NCBI RefSeq assembly: GCF_902506605.1
Contig: NZ_LR733979.1
Location: forward strand, 2,030,008 to 2,094,007
DNA: 64,000 nucleotides
DNA from: Sphingomonas sp. AX6
Lineage (GTDB): Bacteria > Pseudomonadota > Alphaproteobacteria > Sphingomonadales > Sphingomonadaceae
Reading direction: 5' to 3'
A program made the position numbers and the translations under genes. The first letter of the stretch is position 1. Each line of letters opens with the position of its first letter. Of this stretch, positions 44,652-54,169 are shown piece by piece. The notes below the pieces were generated by a model. That model was given only the letters and a program-made list of their open reading frames with translations. It had not been told where the DNA came from and made no database searches.

Positions 44652-45347
44652 TTACCTTTTTAAGGGATCGATGACATCGCCCTGGTCGCGGTCGCCCAGA
44701 TGCTCGCCGGTCGCGGTGTAATAGACCATCTCGGCGACGTTGGTGGCGTGATCGCCGACGCGTTCCAGATTCTTGGCGATGAACAGCATGTGCGCCGCCT
44801 GGCTGATCGAGGCCGGGTTTTCCATCATGAAGGTGACGAGCGTGCGAAAGATCGAATTGTAGAAATCGTCGACCGCGCGGTCCTGTTCGCACACCCGGCG
44901 CGCCGCATCGGCATCGCGCGCGGCGAAGGCGTTCAGCACGTCGCGGACCATATCGTTGGCCATCGTCGCCATTGCGGGAAGCAGCGACAGCGGCTCGATC
45001 ACGTTCCGGCCGTCGATCGCCTTGACTCGCTTGGCGATGTTCTTGGCATAATCGCCGATACGTTCGAGCACGCTGGCGATCTTGAGTGCGGCGACCACTT
45101 CGCGCAGATCGTCGGCCATCGGGGCGCGCAGTGCGATCAGGCGGACCGCAAGTCGTTCGACTTCGGCCTCCAGCACGTCGATCCGCTTGTCGCCCGCGAC
45201 GACTGCGGCTGCCGCGTCGAGATCGTGGCGCTTCAACGCGTCCATCGCATTGTCGATCGCTTGTTCCGCGAGTCCGCCCATTTGCGCGAGCAGGCCACGC
45301 AGATGGCCGATATCCTCGTCGAACGCCTTTACCGTATGCTCGTTCAT
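44652..45347 (-). CDS. phoU: Phosphate signalling protein PhoU
   Basis: The 231-residue all-helical protein starts at the ATG at 45347 and has the two PhoU repeats, each with an E/DxxxD metal site (VLERIGDYAKNIAKR and NLERVGDHATNVAEM). It links the Pst transporter to PhoR and damps the phosphate response. It lies between pstB and phoB. Confidence 0.96.
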   Translation of the reverse strand: MNEHTVKAFDEDIGHLRGLLAQMGGLAEQAIDNAMDALKRHDLDAAAAVVAGDKRIDVLEAEVERLAVRLIALRAPMADDLREVVAALKIASVLERIGDYAKNIAKRVKAIDGRNVIEPLSLLPAMATMANDMVRDVLNAFAARDADAARRVCEQDRAVDDFYNSIFRTLVTFMMENPASISQAAHMLFIAKNLERVGDHATNVAEMVYYTATGEHLGDRDQGDVIDPLKR

Positions 45348-45363
45348 TATCTTGTCCCGATCC

Positions 45364-46173
45364 TCAGCCGTAACGGCCGGTGATGTAATCCTTGGTCCGC
45401 TCCTGGCGCGGATTGGTGAAAATCTCAGACGTGTCGCCATATTCGACCAGATGGCCGAGGTGGAAGAACGCGGTCTTCTGGCTGACGCGCGCCGCCTGCT
45501 GCATATTGTGGGTCACGATTACGATCGCATATTTGCCGCGCAGTTCGTGGATCAGTTCCTCGATCTTTGCGGTCGCGATCGGATCGAGCGCCGAGCAGGG
45601 TTCGTCCATTAGGATGACTTCGGGATCGACCGCGATGGCACGCGCGATGCACAGCCGCTGCTGTTGCCCGCCCGACAAGGCGGTGCCCGAATCCTCCAGC
45701 CGATCCTTCACTTCTTCCCACAGTCCGGCGCGGCGCAGCGACTGTTCGACGATGCGGTCGAGATCGCCTTTCGATCCCGCCAGCCCGTGGATGCGTGGGC
45801 CGTAGGCGACGTTTTCGAAGATCGACTTGGGAAACGGATTGGGTTTCTGGAACACCATGCCGACACGCGCGCGCAACTGGACCACGTCCATGTCGGACGA
45901 ATAGATGTCCTCTCCGTCCAGGCTGATATCGCCTTCGACACGCGCGATCGGGATGGTGTCGTTCATGCGGTTGAGCGTGCGTAGGAAGGTCGATTTTCCG
46001 CAGCCGCTGGGTCCGATGAAGGCGACGACATTGTCCATGTCGACGTCGATCGACACGTCCTTGATCGCGCGCTTGTCGCCATAGAACACATTGACGCCGC
46101 GCGCCTGCATCTTGGGATGCGTCACCGGCTGGGGCGCTTCCGCGGCCGGCGGGTTGTGGATCATTTCATTCAT
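45364..46173 (-). CDS. pstB: Phosphate ABC transporter ATPase
   Basis: From the ATG at 46173 the product has 269 residues. Walker A is [19 protein letters not shown], the signature is [16 protein letters not shown] and Walker B is [13 protein letters not shown], with [11 protein letters not shown] typical of PstB. The start shares one base with the pstA stop (TAATG). Confidence 0.97.
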   Translation of the reverse strand: MNEMIHNPPAAEAPQPVTHPKMQARGVNVFYGDKRAIKDVSIDVDMDNVVAFIGPSGCGKSTFLRTLNRMNDTIPIARVEGDISLDGEDIYSSDMDVVQLRARVGMVFQKPNPFPKSIFENVAYGPRIHGLAGSKGDLDRIVEQSLRRAGLWEEVKDRLEDSGTALSGGQQQRLCIARAIAVDPEVILMDEPCSALDPIATAKIEELIHELRGKYAIVIVTHNMQQAARVSQKTAFFHLGHLVEYGDTSEIFTNPRQERTKDYITGRYG

Positions 46174-47474
46174 TACCAGCGAGTCTCGAAGCGGTTGCGA
46201 AGATAGATGGCGACGGCATTCATCGCGAGCAGGAACACCAATAGCACGATGATCGCGGCAGAGGTCTTCTCGACGAATCCGCGGCTGACCTGATCGGACC
46301 AAAGGAAAATCTGGACCGGCAGCACGGTCGCAGGATCGAACACCCCGCCCGGCGGCGTCGCGATGAAAGCGCGCATCCCGATCATCAGCAGCGGTGCGGT
46401 CTCACCCAGTGCGCGCGCCATGCCGATGATCGTGCCGGTCAGGATGCCCGGTAGCGCCAGCGGCAGGACGTGATGGAATACCACCTGGATACGGCTGGCA
46501 CCGATACCGAGTGCGGCGTCGCGGATCGACGGCGGCACCGATTTGATCGCGTTGCGCCCGGCGATGACGATGACGGGCATGATCATCAGCGCCAGCGTCA
46601 TGCCGCCAACCAGAGGGGCCGAACGCGGTAGCCCCATAAAGGACAGAAATACCGCAAGCCCGAGCAGGCCGAAGATGATCGAAGGCACGGCCGCCAGGTT
46701 GTTGATCGACACCTCGATCAAGTCGGTCCAGCGGTTCTTGGGGGCATATTCCTCGAGATAGATGGCGGAGAACACGCCGATCGGGAACGCGATCAGCAGC
46801 GTGATCAGCATCGTCAGCAGCGATCCTTTGAGCGCACCCCAGATGCCAACCCCGGTCGGATCGGTGGCGTCGGAACCGGTCAGGAAATCCACGTTGAACC
46901 CGTTGCTCAGCACCCCTGCGGCATTCAGTCGTGCGGCGTCCTGCGTCGCTTGCGGATCGTTGCCGTCACCATCGGCGGCCAACGCGATCGCCGACGATGC
47001 GGGCACGTCGATCGACACCCGCTTCGTCAGGATCGAGGGATCGGATTTGATCGCCGAGCGCACGGCAATCCAGGCGCTTTCGGAGATATAGCTGGCACCC
47101 TCCGGCCCGAACGCGGCGACGGCGGCGACGCTGACCTGTTCCTGCAAACCCGCGCTCGCCAGCGCCAGATCGGCGCCGGCATCGTCAAGCTGGTCCGGCG
47201 ACACTTCCAGCGCCAGCGCCGGGAAGTCGATCGGCAGCGCGATTTCGGTGCGCTGGAACCCGCCAATGCCCTGCCACAACATGGTGACGAGCAGGAATGC
47301 CAGGAACCCCGCCGACCCGACGACCGCGGCCAGCCCCCAGAAACGGAAGCGGCGTTCCTTGGCATAGCGCGCACGAATGCGCTTCTGCATAACGCCGGTC
47401 TTCCAGTCGGTCGGTGCGCGTGCCGTCGGCTCTTGCGGGCCGGTCGGCAGCTGCGGGACGATGCTCTCACTCAT
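46173..47474 (-). CDS. pstA: Phosphate ABC transporter permease PstA (extended form)
   Basis: This 433-residue permease is longer than the ~290 residues of enterobacterial PstA because of a ~150-residue region between the first helix and the permease core, as in other alphaproteobacteria (DUF3333-type). The core includes [17 protein letters not shown] and [20 protein letters not shown], the ABC-permease coupling segment. It overlaps the pstC stop by eight bases. Confidence 0.94.
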   Translation of the reverse strand: MSESIVPQLPTGPQEPTARAPTDWKTGVMQKRIRARYAKERRFRFWGLAAVVGSAGFLAFLLVTMLWQGIGGFQRTEIALPIDFPALALEVSPDQLDDAGADLALASAGLQEQVSVAAVAAFGPEGASYISESAWIAVRSAIKSDPSILTKRVSIDVPASSAIALAADGDGNDPQATQDAARLNAAGVLSNGFNVDFLTGSDATDPTGVGIWGALKGSLLTMLITLLIAFPIGVFSAIYLEEYAPKNRWTDLIEVSINNLAAVPSIIFGLLGLAVFLSFMGLPRSAPLVGGMTLALMIMPVIVIAGRNAIKSVPPSIRDAALGIGASRIQVVFHHVLPLALPGILTGTIIGMARALGETAPLLMIGMRAFIATPPGGVFDPATVLPVQIFLWSDQVSRGFVEKTSAAIIVLLVFLLAMNAVAIYLRNRFETRW

Positions 47475-48846
47475 AAGCTTCGCGGTACTTCTTGACGACG
47501 CGCAGCGCGACGATGTTGAGGACGAAGGTGATCATGAACAGGGTCAGGCCCAGCGCGAACGCCGCCAGCGTCTTCGGGCTGTCGAACGCGGTTTCCCCGG
47601 TCAGCAGATCGACGATCTGTTTGGTGACGGTGGTCGCGCTTTCGAACGGATTGAGCGAAATCGTCGCCGCGCCGCTCGCGGCCATGACGACGATCATCGT
47701 CTCGCCGATCGCCCGGCTGACCGCGAGCAGAATGCCTGCGACCACGCCGGGAAGTGCCGCGGGCAGCAGCACTTTCTTGATCGTCTCCGACGTGGTGGCA
47801 CCCATCGCCAGGCTCCCGTCGCGCATTGCGGTCGGCACTGCGGCGATCGAATCATCGGCCATCGACGACACGAACGGGATGATCATGATCCCCATCACGA
47901 CCCCTGCCGCCAGCGCGCTTTCGCTTGATGCATAGGTATAGCCGAACGACACCGCGATATCGCGGATGAAGGGCGCCACGGTCAGCGCGGCGAAATAACC
48001 GTAAACCACCGTCGGCACGCCCGCCAGAATCTCCAGGATCGGCTTCATCCAGGTGCGGACGCGCGGTGGCGCATATTGCGTCAGATAGATCGCGCTCATC
48101 AACCCGAACGGGATCGCGACCAGCATCGCGATCACCGCGCCGATGAAGAAGGTGCCCCAGAACAAGGGCACCGCGCCCAGTGTCTCGCCCGGATCGTCGG
48201 CACGGATGACCTGAGGGGACCAGTTGGTCCCGAACAGGAAATCGGTGATCGGCACCATCTGGAAGAAGCGGAAGCTTTCGAACACCAGGCTCAGGAAGAT
48301 GCCGAGCGTCGTCAGGATCGCGATCAGCGATGCGACCAGCAACAGAATCATCACCGCGCGTTCGAAGCGGGTGCGCGCACGGAAATCGGGTTTGACGCGG
48401 GTATAGGCGAACAGGCCGAATGCGAAGGCCAGGATCAGCGCGATCCCGGTTCCCATCCAGTTGTAGCGGCCGATCGCCGATTCATAGGCGGGCGCAAGCG
48501 CTTCGGATTCGGGATAAAAGGCGCCGTAGCTGCTACCCTCGGCAATGCTGCGTGCCTCGGCCAGGATGGTGTCGCGCTCGAAGCCGAAGGCGGGAAGCTG
48601 GGCCGCAGCCGGGCTCTGGAGCACCTGTTCGGTGACCAGCGACGGGCTGAGCGATCCCCAGACGACCAGAAAGATCAGCGCGGGCACGACTGCCCAGGTT
48701 GCGACGTACCAGCCGTGCTGGCCCGGCAGCGAATGCAGACGCTTGGCATTGCCGACGCGCGCGAAGCGGGCGGCGCGCGCCCGCGCCGTCAGCCACGCGA
48801 TCAGGCCCAGGCCCAGGATCATAAAAAGAAGGGCGAAGATGTTCAC
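47467..48846 (-). CDS. pstC: Phosphate ABC transporter permease PstC (extended form)
   Basis: The 459-residue permease has several N-terminal helices with an extra extracytoplasmic loop of about 70 residues before the core. The core includes EILAGVPTVVYGYFAAL and AMGATTSETIKKVLLPAALP, the coupling loop. It forms the inner-membrane channel with PstA. The gene starts 55 bases after pstS. Confidence 0.94.
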   Translation of the reverse strand: MNIFALLFMILGLGLIAWLTARARAARFARVGNAKRLHSLPGQHGWYVATWAVVPALIFLVVWGSLSPSLVTEQVLQSPAAAQLPAFGFERDTILAEARSIAEGSSYGAFYPESEALAPAYESAIGRYNWMGTGIALILAFAFGLFAYTRVKPDFRARTRFERAVMILLLVASLIAILTTLGIFLSLVFESFRFFQMVPITDFLFGTNWSPQVIRADDPGETLGAVPLFWGTFFIGAVIAMLVAIPFGLMSAIYLTQYAPPRVRTWMKPILEILAGVPTVVYGYFAALTVAPFIRDIAVSFGYTYASSESALAAGVVMGIMIIPFVSSMADDSIAAVPTAMRDGSLAMGATTSETIKKVLLPAALPGVVAGILLAVSRAIGETMIVVMAASGAATISLNPFESATTVTKQIVDLLTGETAFDSPKTLAAFALGLTLFMITFVLNIVALRVVKKYREAYE

Positions 48847-48901
48847 GGCTTCGGTTCGATGCCTTTAATCGAAGGGGACGGGCGAAGGGACAAAGCGCCC
48901 C

Positions 48902-49945
48902 TTACTGCTCCAGATCGGCCTTCGTGATCACGGTCTGCGCATCTATAATGCCCTGCGAACGCTGGCGCGCCTCCGCACCGCTGGCGATCATCCCGCGCCG
49001 CGTCAGCAGCCCATCATCACCCCATGCACTGGCATAATCGGCCAGGAATTCAGGGATGCCGGGCACGGCCTTCATATGCTGTTTCTTGACATAGATGAAC
49101 ATCGGACGTGCGCCGGGATATTGACCGCCCGAAATCGTCTCATAGGTTGGCTGGACGCCATCGACGGTCACGCCCTTCAGGCGGCTGGCATTTTCCTCAA
49201 GATAGGAAAAGCCGAAGACGCCGACCGCGTTCGGGTTGGCGACGAGTTTCTGCACGATCAGGTTATCGTTCTCGCCCGAGTCGATATAGACGCCATCGTC
49301 GCGGACGCGGGTGCAGAGTTCCTCGGCACGGTCTTCGTTGGTCTTTTCGATTTCGAGCACTTCCGGATACGCCTCTTCGCAACCCGGGTGCATGATCAGT
49401 TCGGCGAGCGAATCGCGCGTGCCGCTGGTCGAGGGCGGCCCCATCACCGAGATCGGGATAGCGGGCAGCGACGGGTTGATGTCCGACCACATTTTGCTGG
49501 TATTGGGCTGGCCCATCGGTTCGGCGGCAAGCGCGCGGTAAACCTCGGCGCGAGTCAGGCTGAAGGTCGGGCCGCCGGTGGCGTTGGCCAACGCGATGCC
49601 GTCGAGGCCGACCTGGACCTCCATGATCTCGGTCACGCCATTCTGCGCGCACAGATCGAATTCGCTCGGCGTCATGCGGCGCGATGCGTTGGCCATATCG
49701 GGATGCTGCGGGCCGACGCCTGCGCAAAAGAAGCGGATACCGCCGCCGGTGCCGGTCGATTCGATCACCGGCGCCTTCAACCCGCGCGAATTGACGAATT
49801 GTTCGGCGACTGCGGTGGTGAAGGGATAGACGGTCGACGAGCCGACGACCTTCAACTGATCGCGCGATGCCTGGCTGCCGCCGCCTCCGCCGCAAGCGGT
49901 GAGGGTGAGCGTGGCGAGAGCGGCAAATGCCAGCGGTCGGAACAT
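48902..49945 (-). CDS. pstS: Phosphate ABC transporter substrate-binding lipoprotein
   Basis: From the ATG at 49945 (AGGGGA upstream) the 347-residue protein has a lipobox TLTAC near residue 18. The phosphate-binding segments are VVGSSTVYPFTTAVAEQF, ESTGTGGGIRFFCAG and PPSTSGTRDSLAELI. It catches phosphate in the periplasm for PstCAB. A Pho-box-like site lies about 90 bases upstream. Confidence 0.96.
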   Translation of the reverse strand: MFRPLAFAALATLTLTACGGGGGSQASRDQLKVVGSSTVYPFTTAVAEQFVNSRGLKAPVIESTGTGGGIRFFCAGVGPQHPDMANASRRMTPSEFDLCAQNGVTEIMEVQVGLDGIALANATGGPTFSLTRAEVYRALAAEPMGQPNTSKMWSDINPSLPAIPISVMGPPSTSGTRDSLAELIMHPGCEEAYPEVLEIEKTNEDRAEELCTRVRDDGVYIDSGENDNLIVQKLVANPNAVGVFGFSYLEENASRLKGVTVDGVQPTYETISGGQYPGARPMFIYVKKQHMKAVPGIPEFLADYASAWGDDGLLTRRGMIASGAEARQRSQGIIDAQTVITKADLEQ

Positions 49946-50034
49946 CGAAGCGATCCCCTGAAAAAGGCGTGTGAGACTCGAAACCGTCGGGGCACGCTGT
50001 GGCACCCGATCCGGCGCCCCTCTGTTGCAATCAG

Positions 50035-50052
50035 GTTACGTCTTGATGACAG
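50035..50052 (-). promoter_or_regulatory. Pho-box-like PhoB binding site before pstS
   Basis: On the minus strand the 18 bases CTGTCATCAAGACGTAAC contain a perfect first half-site (CTGTCAT) and a partly matching second one (ACGTAAC) at the 11-base spacing of alphaproteobacterial Pho boxes. It lies between the phoR stop and the pstS start. Confidence 0.65.
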
Positions 50053-50082
50053 TGGCTCCGGTGGACGCTTCCCGCGGCGCGA

Positions 50083-51297
50083 TCAGGCGGCGGAATCGAG
50101 CGGCAACAGGATCGTCACCGTCGTGCCGGTTCCGGGGATCGAATGGATATCCATCCGCCCGCGATGGCGCTCGACGATATGCTTGACGATCGACAGGCCG
50201 AGCCCGGTCCCGCCCAGCGCGCGGCTACGCCCCGAATCGACGCGGTAGAAGCGTTCGGTCAGCCGGGGCAGGTGTTCGGGCGGGATGCCCTCGCCCTCGT
50301 CGGTGACCGCCAGCCGCGCCATCTGGCCGTCGCGGGTGAGCCGGATCGTGACTGGCGTCCCCGCACGGCCATATTTCAGCGCATTGCCGACGATGTTGTG
50401 GAGCAATTGCGACAGCCGGGGATAATCGCCCTTCACCGCAGGCACCGGATCAAGCCGGGTGACGACTTCGCTACCGCGCGCACCCTGGGTCGAGACGAAT
50501 TCGGAGGCGAGCGCCGCAATCATTGCTCCCAGATCGACCGCCTGGTCGGGTTCGCGATATTTCTCCGCCTCGATTCGCGACAGGCTCATCAAATCATCGA
50601 CCAGTCGCTGCATCCGGACCGCTTCGTCGTGCATGACTTTCAGGAACCGGGTGCGCGTCTCGGGATCGTCACCCGCCTCGTCACCCAGCGTCTCGATAAA
50701 GCCGAGCAACGAGGCGAGCGGCGTGCGCAGTTCGTGGCTGGCATTGGCGACGAAATCGATGCGGATCTTGTCGGTGGCATGGGCGCCGGTCTTGTCCGAC
50801 AGATGGACGATCCGCCGCCCGCCCGGCAGCGCACGCATCCGCATTTCCCAACGCTGGTCGCGGGTGCCCAGCCCGACCAGGTGGACTGACGCATCGCCGT
50901 CGCCGTCGAGTGCGGTGACCAGCCGCTCGGCTGCCGCGGGGTGACGGATCGCCAGGCGTACATCCTCTCCGATGACGTGCCCGCCCAGCAGTGCGCGTGC
51001 GGGCATATTTGCAGCCAATACCCGGTTGTCGCCGACGATCAGCACGGGCTCTCCGATCGCCTCGATCGCATCCGCAATGCGCGGTTCGTTGCCGGGCGGG
51101 GTCGGCGCAGGCACCGGGGGCGGGGCGGCTTCCTCTTCGTCGCCGCGGGTGCCGGCGGCGAGCAGCACCGCCGCCGCGCCGCCGACCAGTGCGATCAGCA
51201 CCGAATCGACATGCGCGCCGAGCAACAGCCCCGCCGCCGAACTGACCCCCACGAGCAGCAGCGCGATCATCGCGCGCAGGCCGAACAATTGCTTCAT
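50083..51297 (-). CDS. phoR: Phosphate regulon sensor histidine kinase
   Basis: From the ATG at 51297 the product has 404 residues: two helices (ALLLVGVSSAAGLLL and SVLIALVGGAAAVLLAAG), a Pro-rich linker, a PAS-like sensor (IEAIGEPVLIVGDNRVLAAN), the HisKA box FVANASHELRTPLASLLGF with the phospho-His near residue 192, and a HATPase domain (NIVGNALKYGRAGTP, DEGEGIPPEHLPRLTERF, GTGLGLSIVKHI). Order and neighbours identify PhoR. An earlier TTG/ATG-type start at 51366 would add 23 residues with no membrane character. Confidence 0.93.
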   Translation of the reverse strand: MKQLFGLRAMIALLLVGVSSAAGLLLGAHVDSVLIALVGGAAAVLLAAGTRGDEEEAAPPPVPAPTPPGNEPRIADAIEAIGEPVLIVGDNRVLAANMPARALLGGHVIGEDVRLAIRHPAAAERLVTALDGDGDASVHLVGLGTRDQRWEMRMRALPGGRRIVHLSDKTGAHATDKIRIDFVANASHELRTPLASLLGFIETLGDEAGDDPETRTRFLKVMHDEAVRMQRLVDDLMSLSRIEAEKYREPDQAVDLGAMIAALASEFVSTQGARGSEVVTRLDPVPAVKGDYPRLSQLLHNIVGNALKYGRAGTPVTIRLTRDGQMARLAVTDEGEGIPPEHLPRLTERFYRVDSGRSRALGGTGLGLSIVKHIVERHRGRMDIHSIPGTGTTVTILLPLDSAA

Positions 51298-51411
51298 GGC
51301 CGCATCTGTTATCGCGAAGCGCGGGGCGGGGGTAGGGGGTGCGCGCGTGACGGCGGCGCTAACCATGATTCACGGTTGCGAAAGGCTTTGCGACCATGAA
51401 AGAAGGCGAAC

Positions 51412-51822
51412 ATGACCGAAATCCAGCCCGATGCCGTCGATCGATCAGGCGAAGCCCCCCAGATGGGGCGCCGCGCATTGATGCTGGGTGCGGTCAGCGC
51501 ATCGGCGGTGGTATCGATCCGCCCGGCACTGGCACAGACTGCGGCATCGGTTTCGACGTGCGAGATTCCGGTTCCCGATCCGGGCCGCGCGGGCAATTAC
51601 ATTGCCGCGGACGGCACGTTGGTTCCGCCGGGCACCGCAGGCGCGGTGCCGCCCGCAGGCCGCGCGTTCAAGGGCGAGGAAGTGCGCGTCGCGCTCAATG
51701 GCGGCACGTTGCCCGGCACCGATTACGAACGCAGCCGAGCGTACACCAATTACATTCGGCGGCTCCAGTCGGGGACCAGCGGGTTCACCTGCTACGCATC
51801 GCTGCAAATGCCGCGCGGATAG
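51412..51822 (+). CDS. Exported protein of unknown function
   Basis: The 136-residue product begins with ~18 polar residues, then GRRALMLGAVSASAVVSIRP and ALAQ, a twin-arginine-like signal peptide. The mature part (STCEIPVPDPGRAGNYIAAD, then EEVRVALNGGTLPGTDYERS) ends with a second Cys in FTCYASLQMPRG, which could pair with the first. I know no family. It is divergent from phoR, 114 bases away. Confidence 0.65.
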   Translation: MTEIQPDAVDRSGEAPQMGRRALMLGAVSASAVVSIRPALAQTAASVSTCEIPVPDPGRAGNYIAADGTLVPPGTAGAVPPAGRAFKGEEVRVALNGGTLPGTDYERSRAYTNYIRRLQSGTSGFTCYASLQMPRG

Positions 51823-51848
51823 CGATCGATACTGACTTTTCGCTACCG

Positions 51849-52202
51849 TTACGGCCCGTCTGGTTCCGCCGGATGATGGGGATGAAACCGTTCCTGTGCA
51901 CGCTCGATCAGCGGGCGGATGCGGATGCCCAGCCATAGCATGGTCGGCCAGAACATCGTCGCCAGCACATCGTAAGGCGTGTCGTACCATCGCCATGATC
52001 CATAGACGAAACGGTCGGCCACTTCCTTGCCCAACGCGGCGATCAACACGATCGTGATCGGCAGCCAACTCCCCAGCGACCGCCCGCTGAGCACGCGCGC
52101 GATCAGGAAGATCGCCATTCCGGCGTGAAGGTGCAGGATCGTGTCGGGAAGGCCGGTGCCGTCGCCGATCCACAGGCTCCATTGCTGATAAGTGGCGCGC
52201 AT
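51849..52202 (-). CDS. Small membrane protein of unknown function (VanZ-like appearance)
   Basis: From the ATG at 52202 (MRATYQQWSLWIGDGTGLPD) the product has 117 residues with three or four helices and the pattern ILHLHAGMAIFLIARVL, GKEVADRFVYGSWRWYDTPY, DVLATMFWPTMLW. A GK-D-D layout after a helix is seen in VanZ-like proteins, though the match is loose. The 52203-52468 spacer upstream shows nothing recognisable. Confidence 0.6.
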   Translation of the reverse strand: MRATYQQWSLWIGDGTGLPDTILHLHAGMAIFLIARVLSGRSLGSWLPITIVLIAALGKEVADRFVYGSWRWYDTPYDVLATMFWPTMLWLGIRIRPLIERAQERFHPHHPAEPDGP

Positions 52203-52468
52203 CGTGCTCGCGCTAGCCCAAGCGGGATGCGATCTCAAACATCGGGCTTGGTTCTGCCCGCGGATCGATGCGCATTACGAGGGGTGGGCAATTCGCAGCG
52301 CTTGCGAAACGATGTCGTCGGCCCCACATTGAACGGATCGTGCCCCGTCCCCGATGAGCTGGCGCGCCTGAGAGACGATCCGCGCTCCCGCTCCGAAATT
52401 CGCAAAAGCCGACCTGTTTCGATGGGTTCGTTTTTTCGTTCTTCGATCCCGCTAGGAGGAAATCGTCC

Positions 52469-52696
52469 ATGTCGCGCGCCATCAACGTCACCGCCACTCG
52501 TGAAGAAGTCGAGGCCCTGTCGGCCAAGCACAAGGCCGCGATCAGCGCGATCGAACCGCTGCATCCCAGTGGCACGCGCGTCGTTTATATGAACGGAGAC
52601 GATGCCGCGACGCTGACCAAGGCGTTCGGCAAGCGCGTCCTGACCGGCGAAGTCGTGCGCACCAGCCTGCGCCCGCGCAGCGTGTCGGGCCGTTGA
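52469..52696 (+). CDS. Small basic protein paired with an Xre/MbcA/ParS-type gene
   Basis: The 75-residue product starts at the ATG at 52469 with a strong ribosome site, TAGGAGGAAA. A helix-rich N-terminal half (TATREEVEALSAKHKAAISA) leads to a basic tail, GEVVRTSLRPRSVSGR. I do not recognise a family. The stop overlaps the TTG start of the next gene (TTGA), so the two proteins are made together. Confidence 0.6.
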   Translation: MSRAINVTATREEVEALSAKHKAAISAIEPLHPSGTRVVYMNGDDAATLTKAFGKRVLTGEVVRTSLRPRSVSGR

Positions 52697-52965
52697 GCGA
52701 AGTCGCGGCGGACGAGACGGATCTGACCAAGCCGGTCAGGCGCCCGTTCCGCAAATCCTATACGAAGAACCTGATGCCTGCGGACGCGGTTGCGCGACAG
52801 GGACAAATCACCCGGATCGCCTGGGAAAAGATGCGCGAACCGGGCGAAGCGATCGCCTGGCTTAACGCGCATGACGATGCGCTGGGTGGGCGTCCCATCG
52901 ATCTGGCCACTGCGAGCGTCGAGGGGTTTGCCGCTGTCGAAGCGGCGATCGGAGCGCGCGTCTAA
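52693..52965 (+). CDS. Antitoxin-like protein with Xre/MbcA/ParS toxin-binding domain
   Basis: The start is a TTG in a TTGA overlap. The 90-residue product has a basic N-terminal half and a C-terminal AWLNAHDDALGGRPIDLATA then EGFAAVEAAIG. The ALGGRxPxDL pattern is that of the toxin-binding domain (DUF2384) of MbcA/ParS/Xre antitoxins, which bind RES-family toxins. No RES toxin gene lies beside it; its partner is a 75-residue protein of unknown kind. Its last four bases overlap the convergent ccdA-like stop. Confidence 0.7.
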   Translation: MSEVAADETDLTKPVRRPFRKSYTKNLMPADAVARQGQITRIAWEKMREPGEAIAWLNAHDDALGGRPIDLATASVEGFAAVEAAIGARV

Positions 52966-53687
52966 AGCGCGACCGACGCTGCGATCAGCCGGCCGGGTGA
53001 GTTTTCCAGCACCCAGCTTTCGATGACTCGGTCCAGCCCCGTACCGATCAGGATGGCGACACCGAGCAGCAGCGCGCCCAGTACCCGCCGTCCGCCGCTG
53101 CCCGTAGCCATCAATCGCCCGCGCATCTTCATCAGCGCCTGACGACCGGCGAGCGCGATCAGCAGTAGCACGCTGGCGATGCCCAGCCCGAAGGCGAGCA
53201 TCACGCCGGCCACCGCGCCCAGGCTCTGGCCTTGCGATGCGAGGATGGTGGCGGCGCCCAAAGTCGGCCCGACGCACGGGCTCCATACCAGACCGAGCAG
53301 CGCGCCGATGCCTGCGTGACCCCACAGGCCGTGACGCTCCAGCCCCTGCTGTTTCGCACCCGCCCAGCCCGCGACGGGGGCGGCGACGCGCTCGAAGGCG
53401 TGTTGGGCCTGGGGAAGCAGCAGCGCCAGCCCGGCTAGCGCCAGCGCTGCTGCCCCGATCATCCGCAACAGCTCTGCATCGAGCCCGACGGATGCCCCGG
53501 CGGTCGCGACCGCGAAACCGACCAGGGTGAACGATGCGACCAACCCGCCCGCCAGCGCGAACGGCCCCCAGCGACTGGCCTGCGCCGCGCTCCCCAGCAC
53601 CAGAGGGACGAGCGGAAGGACGCAGGGCGACAGGATGGTCAGGACACCGGCTGCGTAACCCAGCAGCGGATTGAGCGCATCGGACAC
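52962..53687 (-). CDS. CcdA/DsbD-like membrane thiol-electron transporter
   Basis: The 241-residue protein has six or seven helices and two conserved SPC motifs, LSPCVLPLVPLVLG near residue 20 and VWSPCVGPTLGAATI near residue 134. These Cys pairs carry electrons across the membrane in CcdA proteins. It lies two bases after a thioredoxin-like gene that would be its periplasmic partner. Together they could reduce disulfides in the periplasm. Confidence 0.88.
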   Translation of the reverse strand: MSDALNPLLGYAAGVLTILSPCVLPLVPLVLGSAAQASRWGPFALAGGLVASFTLVGFAVATAGASVGLDAELLRMIGAAALALAGLALLLPQAQHAFERVAAPVAGWAGAKQQGLERHGLWGHAGIGALLGLVWSPCVGPTLGAATILASQGQSLGAVAGVMLAFGLGIASVLLLIALAGRQALMKMRGRLMATGSGGRRVLGALLLGVAILIGTGLDRVIESWVLENSPGRLIAASVAL

Positions 53688-53689
53688 GG

Positions 53690-54076
53690 TTATGCGGTGG
53701 TTGCGAGCAGCGCGCGGATCTTCGCTTCGCTGGCGTCATAGGCCATGCGCCCGGTCTCCTTGCGGCCCTTATACGCGATCAGCGTCGATTGTTTCTGCGC
53801 GCCGAACTTCTTCCACACATCCTTCTGGCTGTCGAAATCGACACGAAGGATCAGCAGGTTCGGCATCGCGCCGCCTGCGGTGATCTTTTCCAGCGCCTTT
53901 TTCTGCGCGGCGCACACCGGGCACCAGTTCGCGGCGACGTCGATCAGGATCGGGCGACCCTGCGCTTGCGCCTTGGCAAAGGCTTGCGGGGTATAGTTCT
54001 GGAACTCGGCGGCCGCGGCAGGGGCGGCGATCACGAAGGGTGCGGCGAGCGCGGCGGCGAGACGAAGCGGGGACAT
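53690..54076 (-). CDS. Periplasmic thioredoxin-fold protein
   Basis: From the ATG at 54076 (CAGGAGAACC upstream) the product has 128 residues with a signal peptide ending PAAAA. The active site is NWCPVCAAQKK with Cys residues 52 and 55, and LRVDFDSQKD and STLIAYKGRKETGR fit the thioredoxin-like fold of DsbD C-terminal domains. It is co-transcribed with the CcdA-like gene two bases downstream. A promoter of the GTAACC-N16-CGAA type precedes it. Confidence 0.9.
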   Translation of the reverse strand: MSPLRLAAALAAPFVIAAPAAAAEFQNYTPQAFAKAQAQGRPILIDVAANWCPVCAAQKKALEKITAGGAMPNLLILRVDFDSQKDVWKKFGAQKQSTLIAYKGRKETGRMAYDASEAKIRALLATTA

Positions 54077-54118
54077 GGGGGTTCTCCTGACAAGCGGACG
54101 TTGCTGTCCGGCGATCGG

Positions 54119-54144
54119 TTCGCGCAACGCGGCACCGGCGTTAC
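54119..54144 (-). promoter_or_regulatory. SigF-type ECF promoter for the thioredoxin/CcdA genes
   Basis: On the minus strand GTAACG (54144-54139) is followed after exactly 16 bases by CGAA (54122-54119). This matches the -35/-10 form GTAACC-N16-CGAA known for SigF of Caulobacter in all but one base. The gene start is 43 bases downstream. Confidence 0.72.
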
Positions 54145-54169
54145 AGCGCGACCGAAATGATTTTGCGCT

